From: Lachnospiraceae bacterium UBA7179
GTDB lineage: Bacteria; Bacillota; Clostridia; Lachnospirales; Lachnospiraceae
Direction of reading: 5' to 3'
DNA length: 64,000 nt
Assembly (NCBI GenBank): GCA_002491195.1
Contig: DKVL01000052.1
Coordinates: forward strand, 36,663 to 100,662
The notes under the pieces were generated by a model that worked only from the letters and a program-made list of their open reading frames with translations, ran no database searches and was not told the origin of the DNA. Of this stretch, positions 19,412 to 27,556 are shown in pieces (positions within the stretch are counted from its first letter, which is position 1; the number at the start of each line of letters is the position of its first letter). The position numbers and the translations under genes are program-made.

Positions 19412-20061
19412 GAGAGGTAACAAAGAGATATTATATACAGGAGACAGAGTTGTGTATCCTGCTGGCATTAAAGGGAGTCCGGACACTGTATGGGATCTGT
19501 CTGGACAGTGATACGGCCATGACGCAGGAAGAACTGTATTATAACCTTTTTACGATGCAGAAGAAGGGTATCCTTAGCGAAAAATTTCAGATTGAGGAAG
19601 AACTGGATTGTTGTGTCGGGAGAATCTGCACAGCGGCACGCTTTCAGGTACTTGCCGATGCGGATGAACTGGTTCCGGAGAAATATTTCTATGTGGCTAG
19701 TGAGGGTGCTGTTATGCTGGAGCCTGTCGGCCAGTATGACACAGGAGAGCAGAAAGGCTCGTTTTATCTGGAGGCCATCACAGAGGATGAGATGTGGGAT
19801 CGGATCCGGGAAAATGGTTTTCAGACAAAGACAGCAGACGTGCCGGTTCCGGATCAGATTCTCGAAGCGGCACGGCACTACTGGAAGGAAGACAAAAATG
19901 CGATCCTACAGCACGCTATCGTTGGGAAGCTGTTGCAGGAGTATGATATACAGACGCAATGCAAAACGAAACAGTGCATCAGATTTCTCTGCGGACTGGA
20001 TACCTATCTTGTGTGCAGTGATGGAAGTGATGTGATCGAGGGAGGAGGGGAAAAATCATGA
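19408..20061 (+). CDS. Unknown protein linked to the type VII locus
   Basis: A 217-residue soluble protein, translationally coupled to both neighbours by ATGA overlaps. I do not recognise the family. It is acidic, mixed alpha/beta in appearance, with no signal peptide or membrane segment. Position between the LytTR gene and yukD suggests a cytoplasmic helper of secretion, perhaps a chaperone in the manner of EspG for mycobacterial ESX, but this rests on context only. Confidence 0.6.
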   Translation: MREVTKRYYIQETELCILLALKGVRTLYGICLDSDTAMTQEELYYNLFTMQKKGILSEKFQIEEELDCCVGRICTAARFQVLADADELVPEKYFYVASEGAVMLEPVGQYDTGEQKGSFYLEAITEDEMWDRIRENGFQTKTADVPVPDQILEAARHYWKEDKNAILQHAIVGKLLQEYDIQTQCKTKQCIRFLCGLDTYLVCSDGSDVIEGGGEKS

Positions 20062-20306
20062 TATTAGTAGATGTCTATGTGCCTTCTGTGAATAGTACTT
20101 ATAATTTCCAGCTGGACGAGGAAGTCAGGATCGGACTGCTGATCGAAGAGATCGGCGAGATGGTCTGCAGGCGGGAACACTGTCAGCTTGACGGAAAGAT
20201 GGAAAACCTTCTGCTGTGCTCCATGGATAACAGGGAGATCATTCCAAAATACACGACGCTGACAAAGTACGGGGTGAAGACCGGTGCACGGCTGATGCTG
20301 TTATAG
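20058..20306 (+). CDS. esaB: YukD/EsaB ubiquitin-like protein
   Basis: An 82-residue protein with the size and pattern of YukD/EsaB: a beta-strand start (ILVDVYVP), a central helix (IGLLIEEIGEMV), and a closing strand (TGARLMLL). EsaB is a small ubiquitin-fold component of Firmicutes type VII systems that works in the cytoplasm with EssC. Its start overlaps the upstream stop by four bases. A new promoter element begins immediately after its stop. Confidence 0.85.
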   Translation: MILVDVYVPSVNSTYNFQLDEEVRIGLLIEEIGEMVCRREHCQLDGKMENLLLCSMDNREIIPKYTTLTKYGVKTGARLMLL

Positions 20307-20309
20307 GTT

Positions 20310-20373
20310 ATTCATTCCATAAAATGTGCATTCTGTCAGAAAATGCAAAATACTATAAGAAATCTGGTAGGAT
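20310..20373 (+). promoter_or_regulatory. Shared bipartite promoter element, copy 2
   Basis: ATTCAT (20310-20315), 17 bases, CTGTCA (20333-20338), 29 bases, then TAGGAT (20368-20373). It precedes the helical-protein and WXG genes at 20404-21772. The two halves can be read as imperfect 9-bp direct repeats 20 bases apart, the general form of LytTR sites. Confidence 0.55.
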
Positions 20374-20403
20374 GGAATCACAGCAGACAAAGGAGTGGGG
20401 AAG

Positions 20404-20757
20404 ATGTTAAGGATAAAGCTTAATCCGTCCATGGACATACAGCAGAACCTGGTACGACAGCTGCACAGCCTCGACAGTGAGATCGGAGAGATCGAACATG
20501 TGATGCAGCAGCTGGGCGGATTGTCCGGCATGGATGCGGTCCTGATGGGGCTTAGGCGGCGAAGGGACCGGCTGGAGGAGTCGCGCAGGACGTTAGACCG
20601 GATGCAGAAGTGCCTGGAGAAGGTCATTTTGAGTTATGACAGCTGTGAGAACAGGCTCTGTGATTATGCGCAGCAGGAGATCATTGTGTACAGGCGCCAT
20701 AGTATCGGCACCAGCAGTCTGGACAATATTTCCGGTCTGCTGCAGTCCGTATTTTAA
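20404..20757 (+). CDS. Helical protein matching the effector N-terminal domain
   Basis: A 117-residue protein starting at ATG 20404, eight bases after AAGGAG. It is nearly all helix (two long helices) and lacks a WXG motif. The pattern SRxxRTLxxM...LxK...YxxxENxIC is shared with the first 95 residues of the protein at 22722, so it looks like a stand-alone copy of that domain. It may be a secreted partner or targeting subunit of the type VII system. Confidence 0.65.
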   Translation: MLRIKLNPSMDIQQNLVRQLHSLDSEIGEIEHVMQQLGGLSGMDAVLMGLRRRRDRLEESRRTLDRMQKCLEKVILSYDSCENRLCDYAQQEIIVYRRHSIGTSSLDNISGLLQSVF

Positions 20758-20784
20758 ACGGTTTAACAAAGAAAGGAGATCGGA

Positions 20785-21087
20785 ATGGCAGTTAAGGAGA
20801 TTGAGATCGAGACAAATACTCTGGACAAAGATATCAAAGAGTTGACAGGAGAGCTGGAAAATGCGAGAAAATACATACAGACAATGACAGAGGACATGGC
20901 GGAACTGGACAGCATGTGGGACGGTCCGGCCAACGAGGCATTCATGGCGCAGTTCGGACAGGATGTCCAGTACGCGCAGGAACTGTGCACTATGGTGCAG
21001 AAGCTGACAGAATGCATGGAATACGCCAAAAAACAGTACGATACCTGCGACGCGGAAGTCAGTTTCCTGATCGGGTCCATAGGATAG
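20785..21087 (+). CDS. WXG100 family protein
   Basis: A 100-residue helical hairpin protein with the turn motif W-D-G at about residue 46. WXG100 proteins are the small secreted dimers of type VII systems. It is the first of a triad (20785, 21103, 21449) that is repeated in the same order at 28574-29523. Strong AAAGGAG ribosome binding site. Confidence 0.9.
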   Translation: MAVKEIEIETNTLDKDIKELTGELENARKYIQTMTEDMAELDSMWDGPANEAFMAQFGQDVQYAQELCTMVQKLTECMEYAKKQYDTCDAEVSFLIGSIG

Positions 21088-21102
21088 ACGGGGGTGAGAG
21101 AG

Positions 21103-21429
21103 ATGGCAATATCAGGCGAAGTGATCTTAAAAGTAACACCGGAACAGCTGCAGGCAAAAGCGCAGGTAACGAGAACGAACATTGGTCAGTTAAAAACAGT
21201 TTTCGACAATATCAGCCGCATTATGGCAAGGACACAGAATTACTGGATCGGGGAGGCGGGCGATCTGCACCGCAGACTGTACACAGACGAAGCAGACCAC
21301 ATTCAGGAGATGTTTGCCCGGTTATCGGAGCATCCAGCGGATCTTGAGCAGATCGCCAGGACATATCTGAATGTGGAGAGTGTGGCGGAAAACATCGCGG
21401 CGGAACTGCCAGGCGATGTGATCTCGTAA
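21103..21429 (+). CDS. WXG100 family protein ending ELPGDVIS
   Basis: A 108-residue protein (start chosen at 21103, five bases after GGGGTGAG). It has a helical hairpin with turn W-I-G and a C-terminal tail ELPGDVIS. The same tail (ELPGDVIE) ends the paralogue at 28884, and a related one (GDVIS) ends the protein at 22293; it may be a recognition signal. Second member of the triad. Confidence 0.88.
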   Translation: MAISGEVILKVTPEQLQAKAQVTRTNIGQLKTVFDNISRIMARTQNYWIGEAGDLHRRLYTDEADHIQEMFARLSEHPADLEQIARTYLNVESVAENIAAELPGDVIS

Positions 21430-21448
21430 GACAGAAAGGAGACACAAG

Positions 21449-21772
21449 ATGGCAACAAGGGAAAGCATACAGTTTGATTTTGACCAGGCGCGCAGACAGG
21501 CGGATCATCTGGACCGCATCGCCGATAATCTGGACAATCTGGGAAAGAACAAACTGAACAACAGCATGCAGACACTGTCCCAGAACTGGAAGGGAGCAAA
21601 CGCGGAAGCGTACCTTGCAAAAGGAAATAATCTGAAACAGGAAATCACGTCTTCCGCATCGGACCTGCGCGGCATCGCGTCCGACATCAGGAGAATCGCA
21701 CAGAACATATACAATGCCGAGATGGAGGCGCTGCGGATCGCAGAGGAGCGGGAATATAACAGGAACCATTAA
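21449..21772 (+). CDS. WXG100-like protein
   Basis: A 107-residue helical protein with turn motif W-K-G at about residue 49 and an acidic C-terminal helix. Third member of the triad, paralogous to 29221. Starts behind AAAGGAG. A promoter element follows its stop. Confidence 0.87.
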   Translation: MATRESIQFDFDQARRQADHLDRIADNLDNLGKNKLNNSMQTLSQNWKGANAEAYLAKGNNLKQEITSSASDLRGIASDIRRIAQNIYNAEMEALRIAEEREYNRNH

Positions 21773-21779
21773 ACAGGTT

Positions 21780-21843
21780 ATTCATACCGGAAAAACGGTC
21801 ATCTGTCACAAAATGGCAGATAACAGCAAAAACGGTGTATGAT
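21780..21843 (+). promoter_or_regulatory. Shared bipartite promoter element, copy 3
   Basis: ATTCAT (21780-21785), 17 bases, CTGTCA (21803-21808), 29 bases, then TATGAT (21838-21843). It lies ahead of the WXG100 gene at 21891 and has the same spacing as the copies at 1101 and 20310. Confidence 0.55.
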
Positions 21844-21890
21844 AATGATAACAAACAAACCAAAGAACAAATTTTAGGAGGAAACAAATT

Positions 21891-22193
21891 ATGGCACTTA
21901 TTCAGGTAACAGCATCACAGTTAAAATCAAAGGCAAACGAACTGCGCAGTTTTAACGGGCAGTTCAAGTCACAGGTTGGCAATCTGGAAAGTCAGGAAGC
22001 TTCCCTGGCATCCATGTGGGAGGGCGAGGCAAAGAACGCATTCCATCAGGCTTTCATGAACGATAAGGGACAGATGGACAAGTTCTATGAGCTGATCGAG
22101 CAGTACTGCCAGGCACTGGAGAACATTGCACAGAAGTACGAGCAGGCGGAGGCACAGAATGCCCAGACCGCATCACAAAGGTCATACAAGTAA
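21891..22193 (+). CDS. WXG100 family protein, EsxA-like
   Basis: A 100-residue protein with the classical WXG100 layout: helix, W-E-G turn at about residue 43, helix. It has its own promoter element and a very strong site (TTAGGAGGAAA), so it is probably the most highly made, the general EsxA-type substrate. No GDVIS tail. Confidence 0.92.
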   Translation: MALIQVTASQLKSKANELRSFNGQFKSQVGNLESQEASLASMWEGEAKNAFHQAFMNDKGQMDKFYELIEQYCQALENIAQKYEQAEAQNAQTASQRSYK

Positions 22194-22292
22194 ACAGCAG
22201 TCATACGTAACAGACAGGTAAGGAGCTGTCAGATTACTTCTGGACAGTTTCCGGTCACAAACACGATTATCAAGAATAAGGAGAAGAATCAT

Positions 22293-22607
22293 ATGGAAGG
22301 AATTATCAAAGTAACACCGGAGAAATTAATCAGCACAGCAGAGGAGTTCAACAATGTAAACTCGCAGGTACGGAACCTGACACAGCAGATGATACAGACA
22401 GTAGATTCCTTAAAGTCTGCGTGGGAGGGCGAGGCAGCGACAGCGTACAACACCAAGTTCCACCAACTTGATGATGACATGGAGCGGATGCACAGCATGA
22501 TCAACGAACATGTGACAGACTTAAAGGAGATGGCAAGACAGTACCAGACCGCAGAGCAGGCAAACTCAGAGATCGGGAACTCATTAGCGGGGGATGTGAT
22601 CTCATAA
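22293..22607 (+). CDS. WXG100 family protein ending GDVIS
   Basis: A 104-residue protein with W-E-G at about residue 46 and the tail AGDVIS. N-terminal IIKVTPEKL resembles that of the protein at 21103. It lies 99 bases after the 21891 gene and before a strong hairpin. Confidence 0.92.
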   Translation: MEGIIKVTPEKLISTAEEFNNVNSQVRNLTQQMIQTVDSLKSAWEGEAATAYNTKFHQLDDDMERMHSMINEHVTDLKEMARQYQTAEQANSEIGNSLAGDVIS

Positions 22608-22618
22608 CGAATTTATTT

Positions 22619-22654
22619 AGGACATCTGGATTCTGGCAGGAATCCGGATGTCCT
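22619..22654 (+). other. 15-bp hairpin between WXG gene and effector gene
   Basis: Arms 22619-22633 and 22640-22654 pair over 15 bases with one G-T pair; loop TGGCAG. No T-run follows, so it more likely shapes mRNA stability or partial termination, lowering effector expression relative to the WXG genes. Confidence 0.6.
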
Positions 22655-22721
22655 ATATTCAAAGGATGAGACAGGAAGCGGTTCAAAGAACACGATCTTG
22701 TGGTAAAGGAAGAAGGATGCT

Positions 22722-23930
22722 ATGAGTGAATTTAAGGTAAAAACGCAGGGACTGAAAAATACTGCTGATCAGGAAGAAAAATTGCAGAATGAGCTGCAGA
22801 ATATTTATGATGCAGTTATAGGACAGCGAAACAGTATCTCCTTTAAAATCTCCGCAACAGGCAATATCCGGCAGAGACTCAGCAATGTCTCAAACGGGAT
22901 CAGCAGGGAGCAGCGCACGTTAAGAAAGATGCATGACAACTTGTCAAAAGCGGCGGATTTGTATGAGAAAACAGAGAATAAGATCTGTCGCACAGCAGAG
23001 GACGGCCGGGTATCTTTCCTGGAAAAACTGGAAATAACAAACGAGACAGGAATCAAACCTTCAATGGACATCGATCTTGTGGATATATTTAAAGATTCCA
23101 GTCTGCCAGCCAACAACCGCTGGAAACAAATGGCTGAAAAGCTGAAGAAATTTGAGGATGACCATAAAAAGAAAAAAACCTGGAAAAAGGGGTATTATGG
23201 TCAAAACGGCAGATTTTATGACGTGGACGGCGCAGATGAGAACTCACAGCGGAGTAAAAGGTACGAAGAGCTTTCCAGCATGGAGAAAGCAGCAACAATC
23301 GCATCGATAGGGGGCAATGTATCATTAGCCGCATGGGGTACTAAAAATCAGGGCAGTAATGGATGGGCTTCGGGTTCCTATGAGGTGTCGACGGCCAAGC
23401 TCACAGCTGAAGGGTCAGCCTATGCAGGAATATATTCCTATGATGAAAACGGACATAAGCATTTTACGCCGGGATTCGGGGCAAAGATTGGCGTAGGATT
23501 CACTGCATTCTCTGCGGCAGCAAAAGGACAACTTGGAGACGAATACTGGAACGCGCATGGAGATGTTTCCGTTGAGGCAGGCAAGGCCGGGGCAGACGCA
23601 GAAGTGAATGTAGGATTGTTTGACAAGAATGGAAAACTAAATCCACAGTTTGCTGCAAGCGCATCTGCAGAAGCGATTCTGGCGGAGGTAGGCGCATCAG
23701 CAGGCTTAACCCTGGCAGGCACATCGATTGATGCGAAGGGAAGTATTAACTTTGGCGTCGGTGCACATGCGGATGTGGGATTCAAGGATGGACGCCTTCA
23801 TGTGGACATAGGGGCTTCACTCGGTATTGGAGTAGGTATCAAACTCGATATAGACATGAGCGGTACGATCAATGCAGTTGCAGATACGGCGAAGAGTATG
23901 TGGAACACATTTACCGGATGGTTTAAGTGA
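22722..23930 (+). CDS. Candidate type VII effector with Gly/Ala-rich domain
   Basis: A 402-residue protein. Residues 1-95 are a helical domain similar to the stand-alone protein at 20404. A charged linker (about 110-190) follows, then a Gly/Ala-rich region (about 200-390) of alternating strands (GAKIGVGFTAFSAAAKG, GASLGIGVGIKL) that looks like an amphipathic beta-structure or membrane-active domain. The end is a short amphipathic helix (WNTFTGWFK). I read it as an LXG-like secreted effector, by layout and context. Two DUF4176 genes follow. Confidence 0.6.
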   Translation: MSEFKVKTQGLKNTADQEEKLQNELQNIYDAVIGQRNSISFKISATGNIRQRLSNVSNGISREQRTLRKMHDNLSKAADLYEKTENKICRTAEDGRVSFLEKLEITNETGIKPSMDIDLVDIFKDSSLPANNRWKQMAEKLKKFEDDHKKKKTWKKGYYGQNGRFYDVDGADENSQRSKRYEELSSMEKAATIASIGGNVSLAAWGTKNQGSNGWASGSYEVSTAKLTAEGSAYAGIYSYDENGHKHFTPGFGAKIGVGFTAFSAAAKGQLGDEYWNAHGDVSVEAGKAGADAEVNVGLFDKNGKLNPQFAASASAEAILAEVGASAGLTLAGTSIDAKGSINFGVGAHADVGFKDGRLHVDIGASLGIGVGIKLDIDMSGTINAVADTAKSMWNTFTGWFK

Positions 23931-23959
23931 CAGATCTGTTAGGAATGGAGGGATTATTT

Positions 23960-24271
23960 ATGTATATCGGCTTATTGCCAATTGGTTCTGTAGTCAGGCT
24001 GAGGGGAGAAGAGAGCAGTTTTATGGTTGTAGGTTATTTTTCGGTGCAGAACAGTAAACCGGATTATGTATGGGATTATGTTGGCGTTCTGTTCCCACAG
24101 GGATGCCTTGATACGACACAGACATATGCGTTTGACAAGGAACAGATTGAAGAGATCCAATATATCGGATACGAGGATGAAGAGCAGAACCAGTTTATCA
24201 TGGAACTGAATATCAACGAGCAGGCGATCAAGAGCCAGTTTCAGGACACTCAGGAGAAAGGCGGGGTATAA
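23960..24271 (+). CDS. DUF4176 family protein
   Basis: A 103-residue protein starting at 23960 (GGAGGG seven bases upstream). It begins YIGLLPIGSVVRL, the hallmark of DUF4176, a family found beside LXG/WXG genes in Firmicutes type VII loci. Paralogous to the next gene, two bases away. The family is often suspected of immunity or effector-associated roles; the role here is not shown. Confidence 0.8.
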   Translation: MYIGLLPIGSVVRLRGEESSFMVVGYFSVQNSKPDYVWDYVGVLFPQGCLDTTQTYAFDKEQIEEIQYIGYEDEEQNQFIMELNINEQAIKSQFQDTQEKGGV

Positions 24272-24273
24272 CG

Positions 24274-24570
24274 ATGTTTGAGAAGGTATTGCCGATTGGC
24301 ACGGTTGTATTATTAAAAGGTGCGGATAAGAGAGTGATGATCATCGGCCATTGCAAATATAATGGCAGCGACAGAAGCAAAATATATGATTATGCGGGAT
24401 GTGTGTATCCTGAAGGATATACAAGCCCTGATGAAACAGCACTGTTTGACCATGAACAGATCGATGTCGTCTTCTCTCTGGGCTATCGAAATGGGAAACA
24501 GTATGAATTTCAAAAAAAACTGGAGAAGGCACTGGCGGCTATGGAGAGTGAAAAGGATTCCAATATATAG
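24274..24570 (+). CDS. DUF4176 family protein
   Basis: A 98-residue paralogue of the preceding protein (LPIGTVVLLKG, VMIIG, YDYAGCVYPEG). A terminator at 24645 follows, so this gene closes the core secretion transcript. Confidence 0.82.
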   Translation: MFEKVLPIGTVVLLKGADKRVMIIGHCKYNGSDRSKIYDYAGCVYPEGYTSPDETALFDHEQIDVVFSLGYRNGKQYEFQKKLEKALAAMESEKDSNI

Positions 24571-24644
24571 TCATGTCTTTTCTGAGCGTAGATAAAGAGA
24601 TGGTTTCAGGATGATATGGCATAAAAATATTATGAAAGAAATAG

Positions 24645-24668
24645 AAAGGCGTTGTAAAACGTCTTTTT
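24645..24668 (+). terminator. Rho-independent terminator after the DUF4176 pair
   Basis: Arms AAAGGCGTT (24645-24653) and AACGTCTTT (24658-24666), loop GTAA, followed by a T-run. One G-T pair in the stem. Confidence 0.75.
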
Positions 24669-24709
24669 ATGACTTATTTCATGAAATATGTAATATTTTG
24701 CCTCATAAT

Positions 24710-24739
24710 TTGACACAATTTTGTGATATATGTTACAAT
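24710..24739 (+). promoter_or_regulatory. Sigma-A-type promoter for the TM-TPR gene
   Basis: Perfect -35 TTGACA (24710-24715), 18-base spacer, -10 TACAAT (24734-24739), 62 bases before the start codon at 24801. Confidence 0.75.
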
Positions 24740-24800
24740 AAATATGGAAATTTTTAGTGATGTAATTGCCGAAATAATTATGAAACAACAGGAGGAACAT

Positions 24801-25901
24801 ATGAGTATCAAGAAAAAGACTATTACAGTAATTATTGGAATAGAGGTGGTGATTATCACTGTGATGATTACATTTCTGTTTTATATGAATAGCGATACGG
24901 TAAAGATAAATCGTCAGTTGGAACTGGCACAACGGTATCTGCTCGATGAGGATTATGAGCAGGCGATTGCAGCATATGAGATCATTATTGAGATTGATCC
25001 TAGGAATGTGGACGCTTATCTTGGTCTGGCGGAGACCTACGCTGCGGCGGATGATTTGGAAAATGCAGTCAAAATATTGGAGAAGGCCGCAGAACAAACA
25101 GATTCCGACGAAATCCTTGCAATGATGGAAAGATATACCACAAAACTTGAACAAAAAAAATTAATGGCACAGATGGCAAGAGAAACAGAAATGCTGGCAG
25201 CGTCAACAGAACTGGCAGAACCAGAAACACCGAACATATCTGCGATAGATGCAGCACAGCAAGTAATAGAAAATCAGTCGGAATCTTCGGCAAACTCAGA
25301 AGAAAAAGCCGAGTCACTAAATAAATTAGAATCGCAGGAAAACGTCGATACAGAAGAAACAGAACTACAGCCAAATACAGCGGAAATACCAGAACAATCA
25401 GAGGGACTAACAGAGAGAGTAGATTGTGGTAATGGATTTTATGCGATATACACTTATGATAGTAAGGGAAAACAGATCAAAGAAGAGCATGAGATCGATG
25501 GCAGGGTGGCGGAATATGGAGTATATATTTATGATAGTGGAGGGAACCTGATCAAAGAAGAATGGTATACAGAAGATGGCAGTTTGGAAAATTACTATGT
25601 ATATATTTATGATAGTGAAGGGAAGTTGATCAAAGAAGAATTGCATGAGGAAGATGGCAGCTTATTTTCTTATGGGACATATATTTATGATAGTGAAAGG
25701 AAATTGATTAAAGAACAATGGCAGCAAACAAGTGGTGATTGGTCGGAAGTGTTTTATGGTAATCAAGAAAATCTTGAAAAAGAGGTGTATCATTTTTCGA
25801 ATGGTGGTCGGGCGGAAACGTATTATGACAGTCAGGGAAGAACGATAAAAGAGGAACAATATGATTCTAATGGAAATCTGACATCAACTTACTCATATTG
25901 A
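24801..25901 (+). CDS. TM-TPR family protein with YD-like repeats (copy 1)
   Basis: A 366-residue protein, start eight bases after AGGAGG. N-terminal anchor (about 6-29), then a TPR region (35-115) nearly the same as in the genes at 31176, 32647, 33848, 35377 and 38385. A Glu/Gln/Ser-rich linker follows, then about seven 23-residue repeats of the form Y-D-S-x-G-x-x-I-K-E-E. The repeats recall Rhs-type YD repeats. Predicted topology places everything after the anchor outside. Own promoter and upstream terminator set it apart from the core operon. Confidence 0.8.
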   Translation: MSIKKKTITVIIGIEVVIITVMITFLFYMNSDTVKINRQLELAQRYLLDEDYEQAIAAYEIIIEIDPRNVDAYLGLAETYAAADDLENAVKILEKAAEQTDSDEILAMMERYTTKLEQKKLMAQMARETEMLAASTELAEPETPNISAIDAAQQVIENQSESSANSEEKAESLNKLESQENVDTEETELQPNTAEIPEQSEGLTERVDCGNGFYAIYTYDSKGKQIKEEHEIDGRVAEYGVYIYDSGGNLIKEEWYTEDGSLENYYVYIYDSEGKLIKEELHEEDGSLFSYGTYIYDSERKLIKEQWQQTSGDWSEVFYGNQENLEKEVYHFSNGGRAETYYDSQGRTIKEEQYDSNGNLTSTYSY

Positions 25902-25959
25902 TAACATAACATACTATTATAGGAGCAGACATAATAAACTTGTGCATGGCTTTTTAAAA
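25887..25959 (+). repeat. Duplicated gene-end/intergenic block, copy A
   Basis: From the last codons of the TM-TPR gene (ending YSY-stop) into the gap. It matches 27543-27611 closely (CTTACT-ATATTGATAA, ACTATTATAGGAGCA, TTTTTAAAA). It shows that a second copy of a TM-TPR gene end once lay after the RCC1 gene. Confidence 0.7.
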
Positions 25960-25976
25960 GATGGGGAGGAGTAGAA

Positions 25977-27383
25977 ATGCATCAATTAATCAAAAAAGTA
26001 TTTGCATTTATAATGGGAGTTTGTATGCTGAGCTGTATGATGAAAAATGTAATACTCCAGGCAGCTCCACAAAATATAAAAAACCAGACTTTTTGTGCCG
26101 GAACGTATTTCAGTGCATTTGTCATGGAAGACAATTCGCTGTGGACATGCGGCGGCAGCGGAGTACTTGGCAAATCATATATAATGCCAGAGCAATGGAT
26201 GGCAGGAAACTGGCTGCAGGAAAGCAATGGTGTTCCCGTCAAAGTTATGGACGATGTAAAATCTGTCTATTCAAATGGTGATATGACATGTTATGTGATT
26301 AAATTGGACAATAGTTTGTGGGCACTGGGCGAAAATGATGGTGCGTTTGGGGATGGGACAATACAACCTTCCAAGGTGCCAGTAAAAATTATGGATGATG
26401 TGGTCTATATTGAGAGTAAAAAATACAGTGGAATTGAAAAAAAGGGGATAGAAGGACAGGATTATTTATCTTATCATGGAAATGCTGTCATTGCATTGAA
26501 ATCTGATGGCTCACTTTGGAGTTGGGGAACCAATCACTGGGGTGAGGTTGGAGATGGGACAAGAGAACCACGTCTGTTACCAGTAAAGATTATGGATCAT
26601 GTGGCCTTTGCCACGAATGGAAAAAGTAAGTTTGGTATGAATGATGAGTTTCTTAGTACTTATGCTGTTAAGATAGATGGTTCTTTGTGGGCATGGGGGT
26701 CGAATGATGTGGGTCAGTTGGGAAATGGAACAATGGATAGTCAGGTAGTGCCTGTCAGAATCACAGATAATGTCCAAACAATTGAAGCTGATGACGGTAC
26801 TTGTTACATAACAAAACAAGATGGCTCTTATTGGGGCTGGGGATTAGATTATTCTAATGCAGTTGGCGGGCTGGCTCTCTATACTATAGTATGTAGTCCT
26901 AAAAAGATAGCAGACGGTGTGGCAGCTGTCACGGCGGGAGATCTGGAAAAATATTTTATAAAAGAGGATGGGACCCTGTGGGCATGGGGAAGGGCGCCAA
27001 GGCTGGATTTGACAGGCAGCGGACAGTCTTTTGATGCGGCATCACCTGTTCCAATCATGAGTCAGGTGCGTGACATTCATGATGGAGAGTTTACTACGTT
27101 TGCGATTCGGACAGACAATGTTCTCTGGGGCTGGGGATTCAATGATGACGGGGAGATTGGAATTGGTGATCTATCGGTGGATATACAGACAAATCCAATC
27201 GCTGTTATGGATCAGGTGGATTCTGTATACACTACTTCTTTTAGTACTTATATCCTGCGTACAGACGGTACACTCTGGGGGTGCGGAAGTGATGCATATG
27301 GCCAGTTCGGGCAAGGATCCCATGAAAGACGTGCAATTCCTGTAAAGATAGCGGATCATGTGAAGGTTTATCAGTATGCTTAA
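25977..27383 (+). CDS. Secreted RCC1-repeat protein
   Basis: A 468-residue protein with a signal peptide (cleavage near LQAAP). It contains about eight RCC1-type repeats (LWAWGxNxxGQLGxGT, PVKIMDxV), which form a seven-bladed beta-propeller in known members. Such bacterial proteins are surface or secreted binding proteins. It is on the same strand after the TM-TPR gene; no catalytic residues are evident. Confidence 0.85.
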   Translation: MHQLIKKVFAFIMGVCMLSCMMKNVILQAAPQNIKNQTFCAGTYFSAFVMEDNSLWTCGGSGVLGKSYIMPEQWMAGNWLQESNGVPVKVMDDVKSVYSNGDMTCYVIKLDNSLWALGENDGAFGDGTIQPSKVPVKIMDDVVYIESKKYSGIEKKGIEGQDYLSYHGNAVIALKSDGSLWSWGTNHWGEVGDGTREPRLLPVKIMDHVAFATNGKSKFGMNDEFLSTYAVKIDGSLWAWGSNDVGQLGNGTMDSQVVPVRITDNVQTIEADDGTCYITKQDGSYWGWGLDYSNAVGGLALYTIVCSPKKIADGVAAVTAGDLEKYFIKEDGTLWAWGRAPRLDLTGSGQSFDAASPVPIMSQVRDIHDGEFTTFAIRTDNVLWGWGFNDDGEIGIGDLSVDIQTNPIAVMDQVDSVYTTSFSTYILRTDGTLWGCGSDAYGQFGQGSHERRAIPVKIADHVKVYQYA

Positions 27384-27412
27384 ATATCTGATTGAGAAAG
27401 AAGAGACATGGC

Positions 27413-27556
27413 ATGTTTAGGAAAAGGCAAAATATCTTACAAGGATTGAATATTTTGAGGAGATACACACAGGGATACTATTATGTCGATAAAACAGGAT
27501 TTATCAAGACACTTCTGGAATTTTGGCAAGATAAATCTGTTTCTTACTTATATTGA
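27413..27556 (+). pseudogene. Remnant of an AAA-ATPase-like/PD-(D/E)XK family gene
   Basis: A 47-residue frame containing YYYVDKTGFIKTLLEF, typical of the N-terminus of the PF09820 predicted AAA-ATPase family. Full members are about 500 residues with a Walker A just after this point. Here the frame runs into SYLY-stop, which matches the end of the TM-TPR gene at 25901. The gene seems to have been cut by recombination with a duplicated TM-TPR end. Confidence 0.6.

Noticed and set aside
22201..22292. Fourth copy of the shared promoter element before 22293
   Set aside because: CTGTCA is present but the upstream half is not ATTCAT at 17 bases.
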